In this document: positions 11,968-22,503 of the stretch, piece after piece
How positions within the stretch are numbered: position 1 is the first letter of the stretch
How the letters are laid out: every line of letters begins with the position of its first letter
Source: an uncultured Planococcus sp.
GTDB taxonomy: Bacteria; Bacillota; Bacilli; Bacillales_A; Planococcaceae
Assembly (NCBI GenBank): GCA_947493585.1
Contig: CANLRI010000001.1
Span: forward strand, 1-64,000
Reading direction: 5' to 3'
DNA: 64,000 nt
Program-made: the position numbers and the translations under genes
Notes under the pieces: generated by a model
What the model saw: the letters and a program-made list of their open reading frames with translations, nothing else
Told to the model about the DNA's origin: nothing
Databases searched by the model: none

Positions 11968-12012
11968 AAAATGCCCGCTGGCGTCAGTTACATGACGCAG
12001 CGGGCATTTTTT
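11968..12012 (+). terminator. Intrinsic terminator after jag
   Basis: AAAATGCCCGCTG (11968-11980) and CGTCA pair with TGACG and CAGCGGGCATTTT with a single bulged G, followed by T residues. It closes the rpmH-jag transcription unit. Confidence 0.9.
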
Positions 12013-12182
12013 ATGGAAAAAATGAAAAATGAAGAGAGAAAAAAGTGTTGGGTTTATGGATGTATATTTATGCATATCATATTTGCGGGTGAACCTGAAA
12101 AAAATACCAAAAACAAGCACTGTATCTTTTGATTTTATGCATTTTGTGTTATTGTTGTACGTTGTACAGTCACGCGTATTTT

Positions 12183-12210
12183 AACAGTTGTCCACATGTG
12201 GACAACTGTT
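12183..12210. promoter_or_regulatory. 28-bp perfect palindrome with two head-to-head DnaA-like boxes
   Basis: The half-site AACAGTTGTCCACA (12183-12196) is followed at once by its exact reverse complement (12197-12210). Each arm carries TTGTCCACA, one base from the DnaA box TTATCCACA. It lies in the 278-base jag-mnmE gap about 80 bases before mnmE. No U-tract follows, so it does not look like a terminator. The protein that binds it is unknown; DnaA is the simplest guess. Confidence 0.7.
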
Positions 12211-12289
12211 TTAACCCATAAAAGCATGCTGTGGGCAAGCTCAATTTGTATGCCCTTAGTATTTTATTGTAAGAGGAGGAAACAGCATC

Positions 12290-13678
12290 ATGATGGAATT
12301 CGATACGATCGCCGCGATTTCCACGCCAAGCGGTGAAGGGGCTATCGCCATCGTCCGCTTAAGCGGGCCGGAAGCGGTAGCCATCGCAGACCGGTTGTTC
12401 CGTGCGCCGTCTGCTAAAGCGCTCGCTGAACAGGCGAGCCATACTATCCATTACGGCCATATTGAAGACCCCGCGACGAAAGAAACGGCGGAGGAAGTAA
12501 TGGTCGCATTGATGAGAGCACCTAAAACATTTACCCGTGAAGATGTCGTGGAAATTAATTGCCACGGCGGCATCGTATCGGTCAATCGTGTGTTGTCACT
12601 CGCCCTAAGAGCGGGTGCACGGCTTGCAGAGCCAGGAGAATTCACCAAGCGCGCATTCTTGAACGGGCGCATCGACTTGTCCCAGGCAGAAGCCGTCATG
12701 GACTTGATCCGAGCGAAAACAGACCGTGCCATGGACGTCGCCCTGACGCAGATGGAAGGGCGTTTGTCCCGCCTCATCAGTTCGCTGCGCCAGGCGCTTT
12801 TGGAATCGATCGCACAGATGGAAGTGAACATCGATTATCCCGAGTATGACGATGTGGAAGAAATGACGCGCCCGATGATGCTTGAAAAAGCGCAATGGGT
12901 GCAGTCGGAAATCGCCAAATTGCTCCAAACTTCCCAGCAAGGCAAGATTTTGCGGGAAGGCTTATCAACAGTTATTATCGGCCGCCCGAATGTCGGGAAA
13001 TCGTCGTTACTGAATAGTTTAGTACAGGAAAATAAAGCCATTGTCACGGAAATCGCCGGAACGACGCGCGATATCATTGAGGAATACGTCAATGTCCGCG
13101 GTGTGCCGCTGCGCCTTGTCGATACGGCAGGCATCCGGGAAACAGAGGATATTGTGGAACGCATCGGCGTCGAACGTTCCCGCAAAGTGTTGAAAGAAGC
13201 GGATTTGATCCTCTATGTATTGAATTACGCGGAAGCACTGACAGAAGAAGATTTGCTGTTATTCGAAGCGGTCCGCGACATGAATTATATCGTCGTCATC
13301 AACAAGACCGATTTGCCAAAACAGATCGACTTGGATCAAGTGAAGGAATTGACTAGCGACAAACGCCTCGTGACGACTTCTTTAATTGAAGAAGAAGGCA
13401 TCGACCAGCTCGAAGAAGCGATTGCCGAATTGTTCTTTGAAGGGGAAATCGAGGCAGGGGACATGACCTATGTCTCCAACGTTCGCCATATTTCACTATT
13501 GCACCAAGCACATCAAACGATTTCGGATGCGATTTCAGCCGCTGAAATGGATGTGCCGGTCGATATGATCCAGATCGATGTGACCCGTACATGGGAAATT
13601 CTCGGGGAGATCATCGGCGATACGGCAGATGACGGCTTATTGAACCAATTATTCTCGCAGTTTTGCCTAGGAAAATAA
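12290..13678 (+). CDS. mnmE: tRNA modification GTPase MnmE
   Basis: A 462-residue GTPase that, with MnmG, installs the carboxymethylaminomethyl group on wobble U34 of certain tRNAs. The N-terminal tetrahydrofolate-binding domain begins [24 protein letters not shown]. The G domain has [19 protein letters not shown] and NKTD. The C-terminal CLGK supplies the conserved cysteine (usually CIGK). The ATG follows AGGAGG by about ten bases. It sits directly before mnmG. Confidence 0.97.
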   Translation: MMEFDTIAAISTPSGEGAIAIVRLSGPEAVAIADRLFRAPSAKALAEQASHTIHYGHIEDPATKETAEEVMVALMRAPKTFTREDVVEINCHGGIVSVNRVLSLALRAGARLAEPGEFTKRAFLNGRIDLSQAEAVMDLIRAKTDRAMDVALTQMEGRLSRLISSLRQALLESIAQMEVNIDYPEYDDVEEMTRPMMLEKAQWVQSEIAKLLQTSQQGKILREGLSTVIIGRPNVGKSSLLNSLVQENKAIVTEIAGTTRDIIEEYVNVRGVPLRLVDTAGIRETEDIVERIGVERSRKVLKEADLILYVLNYAEALTEEDLLLFEAVRDMNYIVVINKTDLPKQIDLDQVKELTSDKRLVTTSLIEEEGIDQLEEAIAELFFEGEIEAGDMTYVSNVRHISLLHQAHQTISDAISAAEMDVPVDMIQIDVTRTWEILGEIIGDTADDGLLNQLFSQFCLGK

Positions 13679-13700
13679 ATTTTGAAGGGACTGAACGAAC

Positions 13701-15584
13701 ATGCCACAATACGAAGCAGGCACGTTCGATGTCATCGTCGTAGGCGCAGGCCATGCCGGAGCAGAAGCAGCACTCGCTTCTGCACGCATGGGCGCCAAAA
13801 CACTCGTGTTGACGATGAATCTCGATATGATCGCCTTTATGCCGTGCAACCCGTCAATCGGTGGGCCGGCAAAAGGCATCGTGGTACGTGAAATAGATGC
13901 AATGGGCGGGGCTATGGGCCGCGTCATCGATAAAACACATATTCAAATGAGAATGCTCAACACCGCCAAAGGGCCGGCTGTCCGCGCATTGCGCGCACAA
14001 GCCGATAAAGTGCTGTACCAGCAGGAAATGAAACGTTTGATGGAAGAACAGGAAAACTTGAGCTTGCACCAAGGCATCGCAGAAGAATTGATCGTTGAAA
14101 ACGGGGAGGTCAAAGGGCTCATCACTCAAGTCGGCGGCATTTACCGTGCGGAAACGGTGGTCATCACGACCGGCACATTCTTGCGCGGCGAAATCATCAT
14201 CGGCGATCTTCGCTACTCAAGCGGTCCGAACCATCAGCAGCCGTCCATTAAACTGGCAGAAAACCTGGAGCAGCTCGGCTTTGAGACGGTGCGTTTCAAG
14301 ACCGGTACACCGCCGCGCATCAACAGCAACAGCATCGACTACTCGAAAACGGAAATCCAGCCGGGAGACGATGTGCCGCGCGCGTTTAGCTTTGAAACGA
14401 CGGAATTCATCATGGACCAAATGCCGTGCTGGCTGACGTATACGACGAGCGAAACGCATCAGATCATCGATGAGAATTTGCATTTGTCGCCGATGTATTC
14501 GGGCATGGCAAAAGGCACAGGGCCGCGTTATTGCCCATCGATCGAAGACAAAATCGTCCGTTTCAGCGACAAGCCGCGCCACCAGATCTTCCTCGAGCCG
14601 GAAGGACGCTCAACGCGTGAGGTTTACGTACAAGGCCTTTCCACCAGTTTGCCGGAACATGTTCAGCGCAAGTTGCTCGAATCGATTCCAGGGCTTGAGA
14701 AGGCCGATATGATGCGTTCAGGCTATGCCATCGAATACGATGCCATTGTGCCGACGCAATTATGGCCGACGCTTGAATCGAAACAAATTACCAACCTTTA
14801 TACGGCAGGACAGATCAACGGCACGTCCGGTTACGAAGAAGCAGCGGGGCAGGGGCTTATGGCTGGCATCAACGCCGCGGCGAAAGTGCTCGGCAAAGAA
14901 GAAGTCATCCTCAGCCGTTCGGATGCTTATATTGGCGTTCTGATCGACGATTTGGTCACCAAAGGCACAAGCGAGCCTTACCGTTTGCTGACATCACGTG
15001 CGGAATACCGCTTATTGCTGCGCCACGACAACGCAGACTTGCGCTTGACGGAACTCGGCTATCAGCTTGGCATGATCACAGAAGAGCGTTATGCACGCTT
15101 CCTGGAGAAAAAAGACCATATCGAAGAAGAAATCAAGCGACTGCGCGGCATCATCATCAAGCCGAACGAACAAACGCAGGAAGCGATCCGCAACGCAGGA
15201 GGCAGCGAGCTGAAAGACGGCATCCGTGCAGCCGATTTGTTGAAACGTCCCGAAATGAATTACGACATGATCGCGTCCTTGACGGAATCTGACATCGCGC
15301 TCAGCGACGAAGTGAAAGAGCAAGTCGAGATCCATGTGAAATACGAAGGCTATATCGAAAAATCCCTTCAGCAAGTCGATAAGCTGAAGAAAATGGAAAA
15401 CAAAAAGATTCCAGAAAACATCGATTACGATGCCATCTCTGGGCTTGCAACTGAAGCGCGAGGCAAACTGAAAGAAGTTTTGCCATTGTCGATTGCACAA
15501 GCGACGCGCATTTCCGGCGTCAACCCTGCTGACATTTCGATTTTATTGGTGTATATTGAACAAGGAAGAATCGCAAAAGTCTAA
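13701..15584 (+). CDS. mnmG: tRNA uridine-5-carboxymethylaminomethyl synthesis enzyme MnmG (GidA)
   Basis: A 627-residue FAD-dependent partner of MnmE. The N-terminal dinucleotide-binding motif is [21 protein letters not shown]. The family signature [17 protein letters not shown] and the central GTPPRI and [11 protein letters not shown] motifs are present. The C-terminal helical part binds MnmE and tRNA. Its length is normal. It follows mnmE by 22 bases. Confidence 0.97.
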   Translation: MPQYEAGTFDVIVVGAGHAGAEAALASARMGAKTLVLTMNLDMIAFMPCNPSIGGPAKGIVVREIDAMGGAMGRVIDKTHIQMRMLNTAKGPAVRALRAQADKVLYQQEMKRLMEEQENLSLHQGIAEELIVENGEVKGLITQVGGIYRAETVVITTGTFLRGEIIIGDLRYSSGPNHQQPSIKLAENLEQLGFETVRFKTGTPPRINSNSIDYSKTEIQPGDDVPRAFSFETTEFIMDQMPCWLTYTTSETHQIIDENLHLSPMYSGMAKGTGPRYCPSIEDKIVRFSDKPRHQIFLEPEGRSTREVYVQGLSTSLPEHVQRKLLESIPGLEKADMMRSGYAIEYDAIVPTQLWPTLESKQITNLYTAGQINGTSGYEEAAGQGLMAGINAAAKVLGKEEVILSRSDAYIGVLIDDLVTKGTSEPYRLLTSRAEYRLLLRHDNADLRLTELGYQLGMITEERYARFLEKKDHIEEEIKRLRGIIIKPNEQTQEAIRNAGGSELKDGIRAADLLKRPEMNYDMIASLTESDIALSDEVKEQVEIHVKYEGYIEKSLQQVDKLKKMENKKIPENIDYDAISGLATEARGKLKEVLPLSIAQATRISGVNPADISILLVYIEQGRIAKV

Positions 15585-15635
15585 ATGGGATTTACACTTG
15601 AGGGCGGCCTGACCGCCAGCACATAACAGAACTCG

Positions 15636-15670
15636 AAATGGGCTGGTATCCGCCAGCCCATTTGCTTTTA
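15636..15670 (+). terminator. Probable terminator after mnmG
   Basis: AAATGGGCTGG (15636-15646) pairs perfectly with CCAGCCCATTT (15653-15663), followed by GCTTTTA. The T-run is short, so termination may be partial before rsmG. Confidence 0.65.
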
Positions 15671-15731
15671 CATAAAAACGCTAATCCCGCTCCCGCAAAT
15701 GTGCGGTGAGACAGGTGAGAGGGGACATACA

Positions 15732-16445
15732 GTGAACGAACAGCAATTCGCGCAAGCACTGAAACAACAAGGAATCGAACTTTCTGAACGTCAGGTGAAG
15801 CAATTCCACATCTATTACAAAGAACTTGTCGAATGGAACGAAAAAATGAATTTGACGGCCATCACGGATCAGGAAGATGTCTATTTAAAGCATTTCTACG
15901 ATTCCATCAGTGCCGCCTTTTACATGGATTTCACCAAGCCGCTGTCGTTATGCGACGTCGGAGCAGGAGCCGGCTTCCCGAGCATCCCGCTGAAAATCTG
16001 CTTCCCGCATATCGAAGTGACAATCGTCGATTCATTGAACAAACGCATCCAATTCTTAAATCATTTGAGTGAAGCTCTCGGATTGGACAAAGTTTCTTTC
16101 GTCCACTCGCGCGCGGAAGATTTTGGCCAGTCGCAGCACCGCGAAAGCTACGATATCGTAACGGCTCGTGCTGTAGCGAGACTTTCAGTCCTTGCTGAAC
16201 TTTGTGTGCCGCTCGTCAAGCAAGGAGGGGCGTTTGCCGCAATGAAAGCTGCCTCTGCGCCAGACGAACTGAAAGACGCTGAAAAAGCGCTCAAAGTGCT
16301 TGGAGTGAAGCAAGAAGCCGTACATTCATTCCTCTTGCCGGTGGAAGAAAGCGAACGCCATATCCAAGTGTTCCGGAAATTCAAGGCAACCCCGAAGAAA
16401 TATCCGAGAAAAGCGGGCATGCCAAACAAATCACCGATCAGTTAA
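15732..16445 (+). CDS. rsmG: 16S rRNA (guanine-N7)-methyltransferase RsmG (GidB)
   Basis: A 237-residue SAM-dependent methyltransferase that modifies G527 (E. coli numbering) of 16S rRNA. The SAM-binding motif [15 protein letters not shown] and the following [11 protein letters not shown] strand are clear, as is the [11 protein letters not shown] segment. I chose the GTG at 15732, seven bases after GAGGGG, because it gives the normal family length. An upstream in-frame ATG at 15699 would add 11 unusual residues. Confidence 0.95.
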   Translation: MNEQQFAQALKQQGIELSERQVKQFHIYYKELVEWNEKMNLTAITDQEDVYLKHFYDSISAAFYMDFTKPLSLCDVGAGAGFPSIPLKICFPHIEVTIVDSLNKRIQFLNHLSEALGLDKVSFVHSRAEDFGQSQHRESYDIVTARAVARLSVLAELCVPLVKQGGAFAAMKAASAPDELKDAEKALKVLGVKQEAVHSFLLPVEESERHIQVFRKFKATPKKYPRKAGMPNKSPIS

Positions 16446-16461
16446 TGTTTCACGTGGAACA
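16446..16461. promoter_or_regulatory. parS centromere site (ParB/Noc-family partition)
   Basis: TGTTTCACGTGGAACA, whose reverse complement is TGTTCCACGTGAAACA, matches the Bacillus parS consensus exactly. It begins immediately after the rsmG stop codon, upstream of noc. Confidence 0.93.
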
Positions 16462-16530
16462 TAGGGAATTGTAGATGCGTCTTTGGAATGAAACAACAAG
16501 AGCAAGTTTTTAATAAGGTGGTGCCTGAGC

Positions 16531-17394
16531 ATGAAAAGTCCTTTTGCCCGTCTTTTCGGAGGCGGAGATAAAGCAAACGATGCAACAACAGCAGAAGCTT
16601 CAAGCCGAAATTCTGAAGAAGTGGTGAAAATACCGCTGGCTAAGATCCATGCCAATCAATTCCAGCCGCGGACCGTTTTTGATGAGGAGAAAATCGAAGA
16701 GTTGGCCCGAACGATTCACGTTCACGGGGTCATCCAGCCGATTGTCGTCAGGGATTCGCAGCAGGAAGGTTTCTATGAAATCATTGCAGGGGAACGGCGC
16801 TTCCGTGCAATGACCTCTCTTGGCTGGGAGGAAGTTCCGGCGATCATTCGCCAATTGAGCGATAAAGAAACGGCGTCGATCGCGTTGATTGAAAACCTCC
16901 AGCGTGAGGAATTGACGGCGATTGAAGAAGCGCATGCCTATTCCAATTTGCTGCAGATCCAGGAAATCACCCAGGAAGCCTTGGCGCAGCGGCTCGGAAA
17001 AAGCCAGTCAGCCGTTGCCAATAAACTGCGGTTGTTAAAGCTGCCAGAAGCCGTCCAGCAAGCGCTGCTTACAAGGAGTATCACTGAACGCCATGCGCGT
17101 GCTTTGCTGCCGGTAAAAGATCTTGAACTCCAGCAGCAATTGCTTGAACAGCTATTGGAAGAAGGACTCAACGTCAAAGAATTGGAAGAACGCATCAAAG
17201 CGTTGACGGAAGAAGCGCCGAAAAAACCGAAAAAGCGAAGAAAAGCTGTCAGCCGTGATATGCGCATCGCGATGAATACCATCAAAGAGTCGCTGTCGAT
17301 GGTCAAAAAAAGCGGCATTAAGCTTGATACACAAGAAGAAGATCACGAGGATTATTACCAAATCACCGTGAAAATTCCGAAAAATCGCCCATAA
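16531..17394 (+). CDS. noc: Nucleoid occlusion protein Noc
   Basis: A 287-residue ParB-family CTPase that binds dispersed sites and keeps division away from the nucleoid. The N-terminal [11 protein letters not shown] is the short amphipathic membrane-targeting helix found in Noc and absent from Spo0J. The CTP-binding region has GERRFRAM and [15 protein letters not shown] helix-turn-helix ([19 protein letters not shown]) follows, then a C-terminal dimer domain. Its position just after rsmG and before parA matches B. subtilis noc (yyaA). Confidence 0.93.
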   Translation: MKSPFARLFGGGDKANDATTAEASSRNSEEVVKIPLAKIHANQFQPRTVFDEEKIEELARTIHVHGVIQPIVVRDSQQEGFYEIIAGERRFRAMTSLGWEEVPAIIRQLSDKETASIALIENLQREELTAIEEAHAYSNLLQIQEITQEALAQRLGKSQSAVANKLRLLKLPEAVQQALLTRSITERHARALLPVKDLELQQQLLEQLLEEGLNVKELEERIKALTEEAPKKPKKRRKAVSRDMRIAMNTIKESLSMVKKSGIKLDTQEEDHEDYYQITVKIPKNRP

Positions 17395-17396
17395 TT

Positions 17397-17426
17397 GCTC
17401 TTTCCGTTGAGGAAAGGGCTTTTTTT
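17397..17426 (+). terminator. Intrinsic terminator after noc
   Basis: GCTCTTTCC (17397-17405) pairs with GGAAAGGGC (17411-17419), with one G-U, and is followed by seven T residues. Confidence 0.85.
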
Positions 17427-17547
17427 GGCAGATATATCTCTATGAAACAGGAAATTTGATACAATATAGAAATGGAGCTGTCGCGGATAGCCATCAAGGC
17501 GTTTCCGCAGTAAAATGAAGACAGTATCGAAGAAAGTTGGTGCACGT

Positions 17548-18309
17548 GTGGGTAGAACGATTGCCATCGCCAATCAAAAGGGCGGTGTAGGAAAAACAAC
17601 TTCATCAGTTAATTTAAGCGCTTGCCTTGCATACTTAGGCAAGAAAGTGCTGTTAATAGATATCGATCCACAAGGCAATGCGACGAGCGGCGTTGGGATC
17701 AATAAAGGCGATGTCGATCAATGCATCTACGAGATTCTCATTGACGATGTGGATGTCAAAGACACAATCATGGAGACGAAAGTCGAAAATCTTCATGTGG
17801 TACCGGCGACGATTTCGCTGGCGGGTGCGGAAATTGAATTGGTTTCGACCATTTCACGCGAGGCACGGCTAAAAAATGCCTTGGCAGAAGTGAAGGATTT
17901 ATACGATTACATCATCATCGACTGTCCGCCGTCACTTGGCCTATTGACCTTGAATTCGTTGACGGCTTCAGACGGTATTATTATTCCAGTACAATGTGAA
18001 TATTATGCTCTAGAAGGTTTAAGTCAGTTATTGAGCACAGTTCGCTTGGTCCAAAAACACTTAAACCATGATCTGATGATCGATGGTGTATTGCTGACAA
18101 TGTATGATGCACGGACCAATCTGGGTATGCAAGTCATCGAAGAAGTGAAGAAATACTTCCAGGACAAAGTGTATGACACCGTAGTTCCGCGAAATGTTCG
18201 CTTGAGTGAGGCCCCGAGTCACGGAGAGCCAATCATCATCTATGATCCGAAGTCCAGAGGCGCAGAAGTTTATCTAGAATTGGCGAAGGAAGTGATTCGT
18301 AATGGCTAA
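17548..18309 (+). CDS. parA: Chromosome partitioning ATPase ParA (Soj)
   Basis: A ParA-type ATPase acting with ParB in origin segregation and in control of DnaA. The deviant Walker A is KGGVGKTT, followed by LLIDIDPQGNATSG and the Walker B YIIIDCPPSLGLLT. I prefer the GTG at 17548 (MGRTIAIANQKGG), where B. subtilis Soj begins, giving 253 residues. An in-frame ATG at 17515 would add 11 residues; neither start has a strong ribosome-binding site. The 3' end overlaps parB by eight bases. Confidence 0.95.
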   Translation: MGRTIAIANQKGGVGKTTSSVNLSACLAYLGKKVLLIDIDPQGNATSGVGINKGDVDQCIYEILIDDVDVKDTIMETKVENLHVVPATISLAGAEIELVSTISREARLKNALAEVKDLYDYIIIDCPPSLGLLTLNSLTASDGIIIPVQCEYYALEGLSQLLSTVRLVQKHLNHDLMIDGVLLTMYDARTNLGMQVIEEVKKYFQDKVYDTVVPRNVRLSEAPSHGEPIIIYDPKSRGAEVYLELAKEVIRNG

Positions 18310-19135
18310 AGGATTGGGAAAAGGCATCAACGCATTGTTTCCAGGAGAAACAGTCAACGAAACGGATAAAGTGATGCAGATTAAATTGACCGATATCAAG
18401 GAAAACCCGCATCAGCCGCGCAAAGTGTTCGACCAGCAAGCACTGGAAGAGCTTGCCGAATCGATTCGCGAACACGGCATTTTACAGCCAGTCGTGGTCC
18501 GGAAAAAAGGCGCGAAATTCGAGCTGGTCGTTGGCGAACGCCGATTCCGCGCGGCGAAACTGTGCAAATTGAAGGAAGTACCCGCCATCGTCAAGGAGTT
18601 CAATGAACAGCAGATGATGGAATTGGCGATTCTTGAAAACTTGCAGCGCGAGGATTTGACGCCAATCGAAGAAGCGGAAGCTTATCAGAAGCTGATGGAT
18701 ACGCTCAATTTGACACAAGAGCAATTGGCGTTCCGACTTGGCAAAAGCCGTCCGCATATTACCAACCATATTCGTTTATTGACTTTGCCGAAAGACGTGC
18801 GTGAGCTCATTTCGGACAAAAAGCTGTCGATGGGGCATGGCCGTACTTTGCTTGGGTTGCGCAGCAAAAAAGATATTTCCGAAACGGCACAAAAAGCGGT
18901 CAAAGAAGGATTGAATGTCCGTCAGCTGGAAAATTTGGTGCAGCGTTTGAACGACAATGTTCCACGTGAAACACCGGAAAAGAAAAAGGATATCTTTATA
19001 GAAGAAAAACAATCTGAACTACGTGACCGTTTCGGCACGAATGTCCAGATTAAAAAACAGAAGAACAAAGGCAAGATCGAAATCGAATTTTTCTCAGAAG
19101 ATGATTTGGAACGGATCTTGGATTTGCTGAAGTAA
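18302..19135 (+). CDS. parB: Chromosome partitioning protein ParB (Spo0J)
   Basis: A 277-residue CTP-dependent DNA clamp that loads at parS and recruits SMC. MAKGLGKGINALFPG is the ParA-stimulating N terminus. The CTPase motifs are GERRFRAAKL and ENLQREDLTPIEEA. The helix-turn-helix LAFRLGKSRPHITNHIRLL recognises parS. A perfect parS copy lies inside the gene. It overlaps parA by eight bases. Confidence 0.97.
   Translation: MAKGLGKGINALFPGETVNETDKVMQIKLTDIKENPHQPRKVFDQQALEELAESIREHGILQPVVVRKKGAKFELVVGERRFRAAKLCKLKEVPAIVKEFNEQQMMELAILENLQREDLTPIEEAEAYQKLMDTLNLTQEQLAFRLGKSRPHITNHIRLLTLPKDVRELISDKKLSMGHGRTLLGLRSKKDISETAQKAVKEGLNVRQLENLVQRLNDNVPRETPEKKKDIFIEEKQSELRDRFGTNVQIKKQKNKGKIEIEFFSEDDLERILDLLK
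18958..18973. promoter_or_regulatory. parS centromere site inside parB
   Basis: TGTTCCACGTGAAACA is an exact match to the Bacillus parS consensus, within the 3' part of parB. B. subtilis also has a parS site inside spo0J. Confidence 0.95.
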
Positions 19136-19211
19136 TCTTCTAACCGTCACATTGCGTATTTGTATTTGTGATGGGGTTATCCAAATGAACCGGTGTATTG
19201 GTTATAAAACA

Positions 19212-19246
19212 GCCTATTTTTCGGAGACGGAAAATAGGCGTTTCTT
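19212..19246 (+). terminator. Intrinsic terminator after parB
   Basis: GCCTATTTT (19212-19220) pairs with AAAATAGGC (19231-19239), followed by GTTTCTTT. The rest of the 250-base gap up to the next gene shows no other clear signal. Confidence 0.75.
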
Positions 19247-19388
19247 TGAAGCGGGGGAAAGCCGCTGCAGTCGGAAAACGAATCTGGCGCATCGGCAGCT
19301 CAGCAAACGGTTTTAGAACTCGGTAAAAAGAGGGAGAAGAGCCGGGTGCTCAGCACATTCCGGAGCACGAAGAGGAAGGAGCTCGAAT

Positions 19389-20102
19389 ATGGTTCTTTGG
19401 GGAACATTGGTCAACGCGCTTTTAATTGTCATAGGAACACTGATCGGGCGTGCACTGCGCAATATTCCCGACAGGATGAAAGAAACGGTCATGTATGTCA
19501 TTGGACTGGTAGTTGTGGTGTTGGGCTTGCAGATGGGCTTTGAGAGCCAGAATTTCGTCATTGTCATCATCAGCCTGGTGCTCGGTGCGGTGATCGGCGA
19601 ATGGGCAAGGCTTGAAGATAAATTGAATGGCGTCGGCCGATGGATTGAACGGATGCTCGGCACGAAAGAAAGCCAGGGCAGCTTGGCGCAGGGCTTTGTC
19701 ACAGCGACGCTGATTTTTGTCATCGGCGCAATGGGCATTATTGGTGCTTTGGAGAGCGGCCTCAGCAATGAACACGGCGTTCTCGTGTCAAAAGGCATCA
19801 TTGATGGATTTACGTCGATCATTCTCGCGTCGACGCTCGGAATCGGTGTCATGCTGTCAGCGATTCCGGTATTCGTCTATCAGGGCTTGATCGCTTTGTT
19901 CGCCACGCAGATCAGCCTGCTTATCCCGGAAGCGGCGCTCGACTTGTTCATTACCGAAATGACCGCGACTGGCGGGGTGATGATCGCGGCAATCGGGCTT
20001 AATTTGATGGGCATCGTGAAGATCCGGGTAGCGAACTTATTGCCGGGGATCATTGTAGTTGCGTTTCTTGTCACGGCCATGTTTAAATTCAATCTGATGT
20101 AA
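19389..20102 (+). CDS. DUF554 family integral membrane protein
   Basis: A 237-residue, very hydrophobic protein with about six or seven membrane segments, matching the DUF554 (YdfK/YqgA-like) family. It opens with the family-typical MVLWGTLVNALLIVIGTLIG, and GAMGIIGALESGL follows mid-protein. No biochemical function is established; transport has been suggested for the family. The ATG follows GAAGGAG. It precedes an mscS-like gene by 21 bases, probably in one transcript. Confidence 0.85.
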   Translation: MVLWGTLVNALLIVIGTLIGRALRNIPDRMKETVMYVIGLVVVVLGLQMGFESQNFVIVIISLVLGAVIGEWARLEDKLNGVGRWIERMLGTKESQGSLAQGFVTATLIFVIGAMGIIGALESGLSNEHGVLVSKGIIDGFTSIILASTLGIGVMLSAIPVFVYQGLIALFATQISLLIPEAALDLFITEMTATGGVMIAAIGLNLMGIVKIRVANLLPGIIVVAFLVTAMFKFNLM

Positions 20103-20123
20103 GTAATTAAAGAAGGTGTAGAC

Positions 20124-21026
20124 GTGTTTTTTGAAAGAAGCGTTGTGGAAAGATTTGTTAATCAAGTGACAACGAAACTGCTGGATGAGGAAATGTGGTT
20201 AAATATTTCCGGAACAGCGCTGCGTGTCATTTTAATTGCTGCCGGTGCCTATATATTGACGCGTGTCATGCGGATTATCATCCGCAAATCGTTTTCGGTC
20301 CGTTTGAGAGGGCCGATTAAAACGAATGGCCGTCGTCATCAGACTTTGTCTAAGCTGTTGGAAAACATTGTTACATATGTCATTGGATTTATGGCGCTCG
20401 TCGCCATACTATCGGCGTTCTCGGTTAACATCAGCGGGATTATCGCCGGTGCAGGGGTGGTCGGCCTGGCTGTCGGTTTTGGCGCACAGAACTTGGTGCG
20501 CGATGTTATTACCGGTTTCTTCATCATTTTTGAAGATCAATTTTCAGTCGGCGATTATGTCCGCATCAACCAAGCCGAAGGAACGGTTCAGGAAATCGGC
20601 TTACGCACGACGAAAGTGCAGGCGTGGACCGGTGAGTTATTCATCTTCCCGAACGGCATGGTCACAGAAGTCGTCAATTTCTCGCTTCATAACTCGATCG
20701 CGGTCGTGGATTTAAGCGTTTCGCATGATTCCGACCTGGCAAAAGTGGAACGGCTGATTTTGGAGTTTTTGGAAACGGTACAGCCCACTTACGAAGAAGT
20801 CATCAGCCCGGCCGAACTGCTCGGCGTGCAGAATATGACGGCGACGGAAGTGGTCATGCGCTTGACGGCGGAAACCTTGCCAATGCAGCATTTTGCGGTA
20901 TCCCGCAGAATGCGCCGTGATTTGAAGGAGTTTCTCGATCAGCGCGGCGTTGAATTGCCGTATCCTCGCATGGTGGTCATGCACCGCGAGCCCGGTGATG
21001 CAGCCGCAATGAACGCGACTAAATGA
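20124..21026 (+). CDS. Small-conductance mechanosensitive channel, MscS family
   Basis: A 300-residue MscS-type channel that opens on membrane tension to release solutes under osmotic downshock. Three N-terminal membrane helices end in the pore-lining glycine/alanine-rich helix GVVGLAVGFGAQNLVRDVITGFFII. The beta domain follows with EDQFSVGDYVRI and the FIFPNGMVTEVVNFS motif, then the alpha/beta cytoplasmic cage. The start is GTG, about six bases after AAGGTG. It lies between the DUF554 and DUF951 genes. Confidence 0.92.
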   Translation: MFFERSVVERFVNQVTTKLLDEEMWLNISGTALRVILIAAGAYILTRVMRIIIRKSFSVRLRGPIKTNGRRHQTLSKLLENIVTYVIGFMALVAILSAFSVNISGIIAGAGVVGLAVGFGAQNLVRDVITGFFIIFEDQFSVGDYVRINQAEGTVQEIGLRTTKVQAWTGELFIFPNGMVTEVVNFSLHNSIAVVDLSVSHDSDLAKVERLILEFLETVQPTYEEVISPAELLGVQNMTATEVVMRLTAETLPMQHFAVSRRMRRDLKEFLDQRGVELPYPRMVVMHREPGDAAAMNATK

Positions 21027-21041
21027 TGGAGGGACGCAGCC

Positions 21042-21242
21042 ATGGAAATGAAAGATTTCGGGTTACATGATATTGTCGAAATGAAAAAAGGGCATCCATG
21101 CGGGGCGAACGCCTGGAAAATTATCCGCATGGGCGCCGACATCCGCATCAAATGCGAAGGTTGCCAGCACAGCGTTATGCTGCCGCGGGCCGAGTTCAAT
21201 AAAAAAATGAAAAAAGTATTGGTCAAAGCCGAGGCGGAATGA
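21042..21242 (+). CDS. DUF951 family protein
   Basis: A 66-residue cytoplasmic protein of the DUF951 family: DIVEMKKGHPCGANAWKIIRMGADIRIKCEGC and a basic tail. Three cysteines (in HPCG and CEGC) suggest metal binding, but the function is unknown. It is preceded by GGAGGG, lies 15 bases after the mscS-like gene and just before ychF, a common Firmicute arrangement. Confidence 0.9.
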   Translation: MEMKDFGLHDIVEMKKGHPCGANAWKIIRMGADIRIKCEGCQHSVMLPRAEFNKKMKKVLVKAEAE

Positions 21243-21322
21243 GGAATGGACATTTCCGCCTCGTCTTTCTATAATAGAATGGTTGCAAAATTTGTGAGCG
21301 AAAAAGAAAGGTCGTGAATCCT

Positions 21323-22423
21323 TTGGCATTAACTGCAGGGATCGTAGGATTACCAAACGTGGGGAAATCCACATTATTCAACGCTATTACGAAAGCGGGC
21401 GCCGAAGCGGCGAACTACCCGTTCTGTACGATAGATCCAAACGTCGGCATCGTCGAAGTGCCTGATGAGCGTCTCAATAAATTGACGGAATTAGTGGATC
21501 CGAAAAAAACTGTCCCAACGGCTTTTGAATTCACCGATATCGCTGGAATTGTTGAAGGCGCCAGCAAAGGGGAAGGGCTTGGGAATAAATTCCTCTCCCA
21601 TATCCGTGAAGTAGACGCAATTTGCCAAGTGGTCCGCTGCTTTGCTGACGACAACATCACGCACGTTACGGGAAAAGTGGATCCAATTTCCGATATTGAA
21701 GTCATCAACCTTGAATTGATACTAGCGGATATGGAAAGCATCGAGAAACGCATTGCACGTGCAGCGAAATTGAAAAAGCAACGAGACAAGGACGCAATTG
21801 CAGAAGAGCCGGTCTTGTTGAAACTGCGTGAAGCTTTCGAGGACGGCAAATTGGCTCGTTCGATCGAATTCACAGATGATGAGCTGCGCATCGCCAAAGG
21901 CTTGAATCTTTTGACGCTGAAACCGATGCTTTATGTAGCGAACGTTTCAGAAGATGAAATCGCGGATGCCGACAACAACGAATATGTCCAAAAAGTTCGC
22001 GAATTTGCGGCTGGAGACAAAGCTGATGTCATCGTCATTTGCGCGAAGATCGAAGAAGAAATGGCTGAACTGGATGATGAGGAAAAAGAAATGTTCCTTG
22101 AAGAATTGGGCATTACTGAGTCTGGATTGGATCAATTGGTCAAAGCTTCGTACAGCTTGCTCGGACTGGCGACTTATTTCACTGCCGGCGTGCAAGAAGT
22201 GCGGGCGTGGACATTTAAAAAAGGCATGAAAGCCCCACAATGTGCCGGCGTCATCCACTCGGACTTCGAACGCGGCTTTATCCGCGCAGAAACCGTTGCT
22301 TACGAAGAATTGGTGGAAGCCGGTTCAATGGCAGCGGCGAAAGAAGCCGGGAAAGTGCGCCAAGAAGGCAAGGAATACATCGTCAAAGACGGCGACGTCA
22401 TGCTCTTCAGATTTAACGTATAA
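21323..22423 (+). CDS. ychF: Redox-regulated ATPase/GTPase YchF (OLA1 family)
   Basis: A 366-residue Obg-related P-loop protein associated with ribosomes. It has GLPNVGKSTLFNAI, the DIAGIVEGASKGEGLGNKFL switch region, and NVSE in place of the GTPase NKxD motif, the change that makes this family prefer ATP. A coiled-coil insertion and a C-terminal TGS domain follow. I chose the TTG at 21323 (translated MALTAGIVGLPN) because it gives the family start and length. The GTG at 21314 is only two bases from the AAAGG element. Confidence 0.95.
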   Translation: MALTAGIVGLPNVGKSTLFNAITKAGAEAANYPFCTIDPNVGIVEVPDERLNKLTELVDPKKTVPTAFEFTDIAGIVEGASKGEGLGNKFLSHIREVDAICQVVRCFADDNITHVTGKVDPISDIEVINLELILADMESIEKRIARAAKLKKQRDKDAIAEEPVLLKLREAFEDGKLARSIEFTDDELRIAKGLNLLTLKPMLYVANVSEDEIADADNNEYVQKVREFAAGDKADVIVICAKIEEEMAELDDEEKEMFLEELGITESGLDQLVKASYSLLGLATYFTAGVQEVRAWTFKKGMKAPQCAGVIHSDFERGFIRAETVAYEELVEAGSMAAAKEAGKVRQEGKEYIVKDGDVMLFRFNV

Positions 22424-22503
22424 GGCTTACGCCTACTAGTTTATTGTCAGTCATTGCCATGGAAACAAGTTAACAAGGGATTGGCGGCTGGAAAAGAATA
22501 CCG

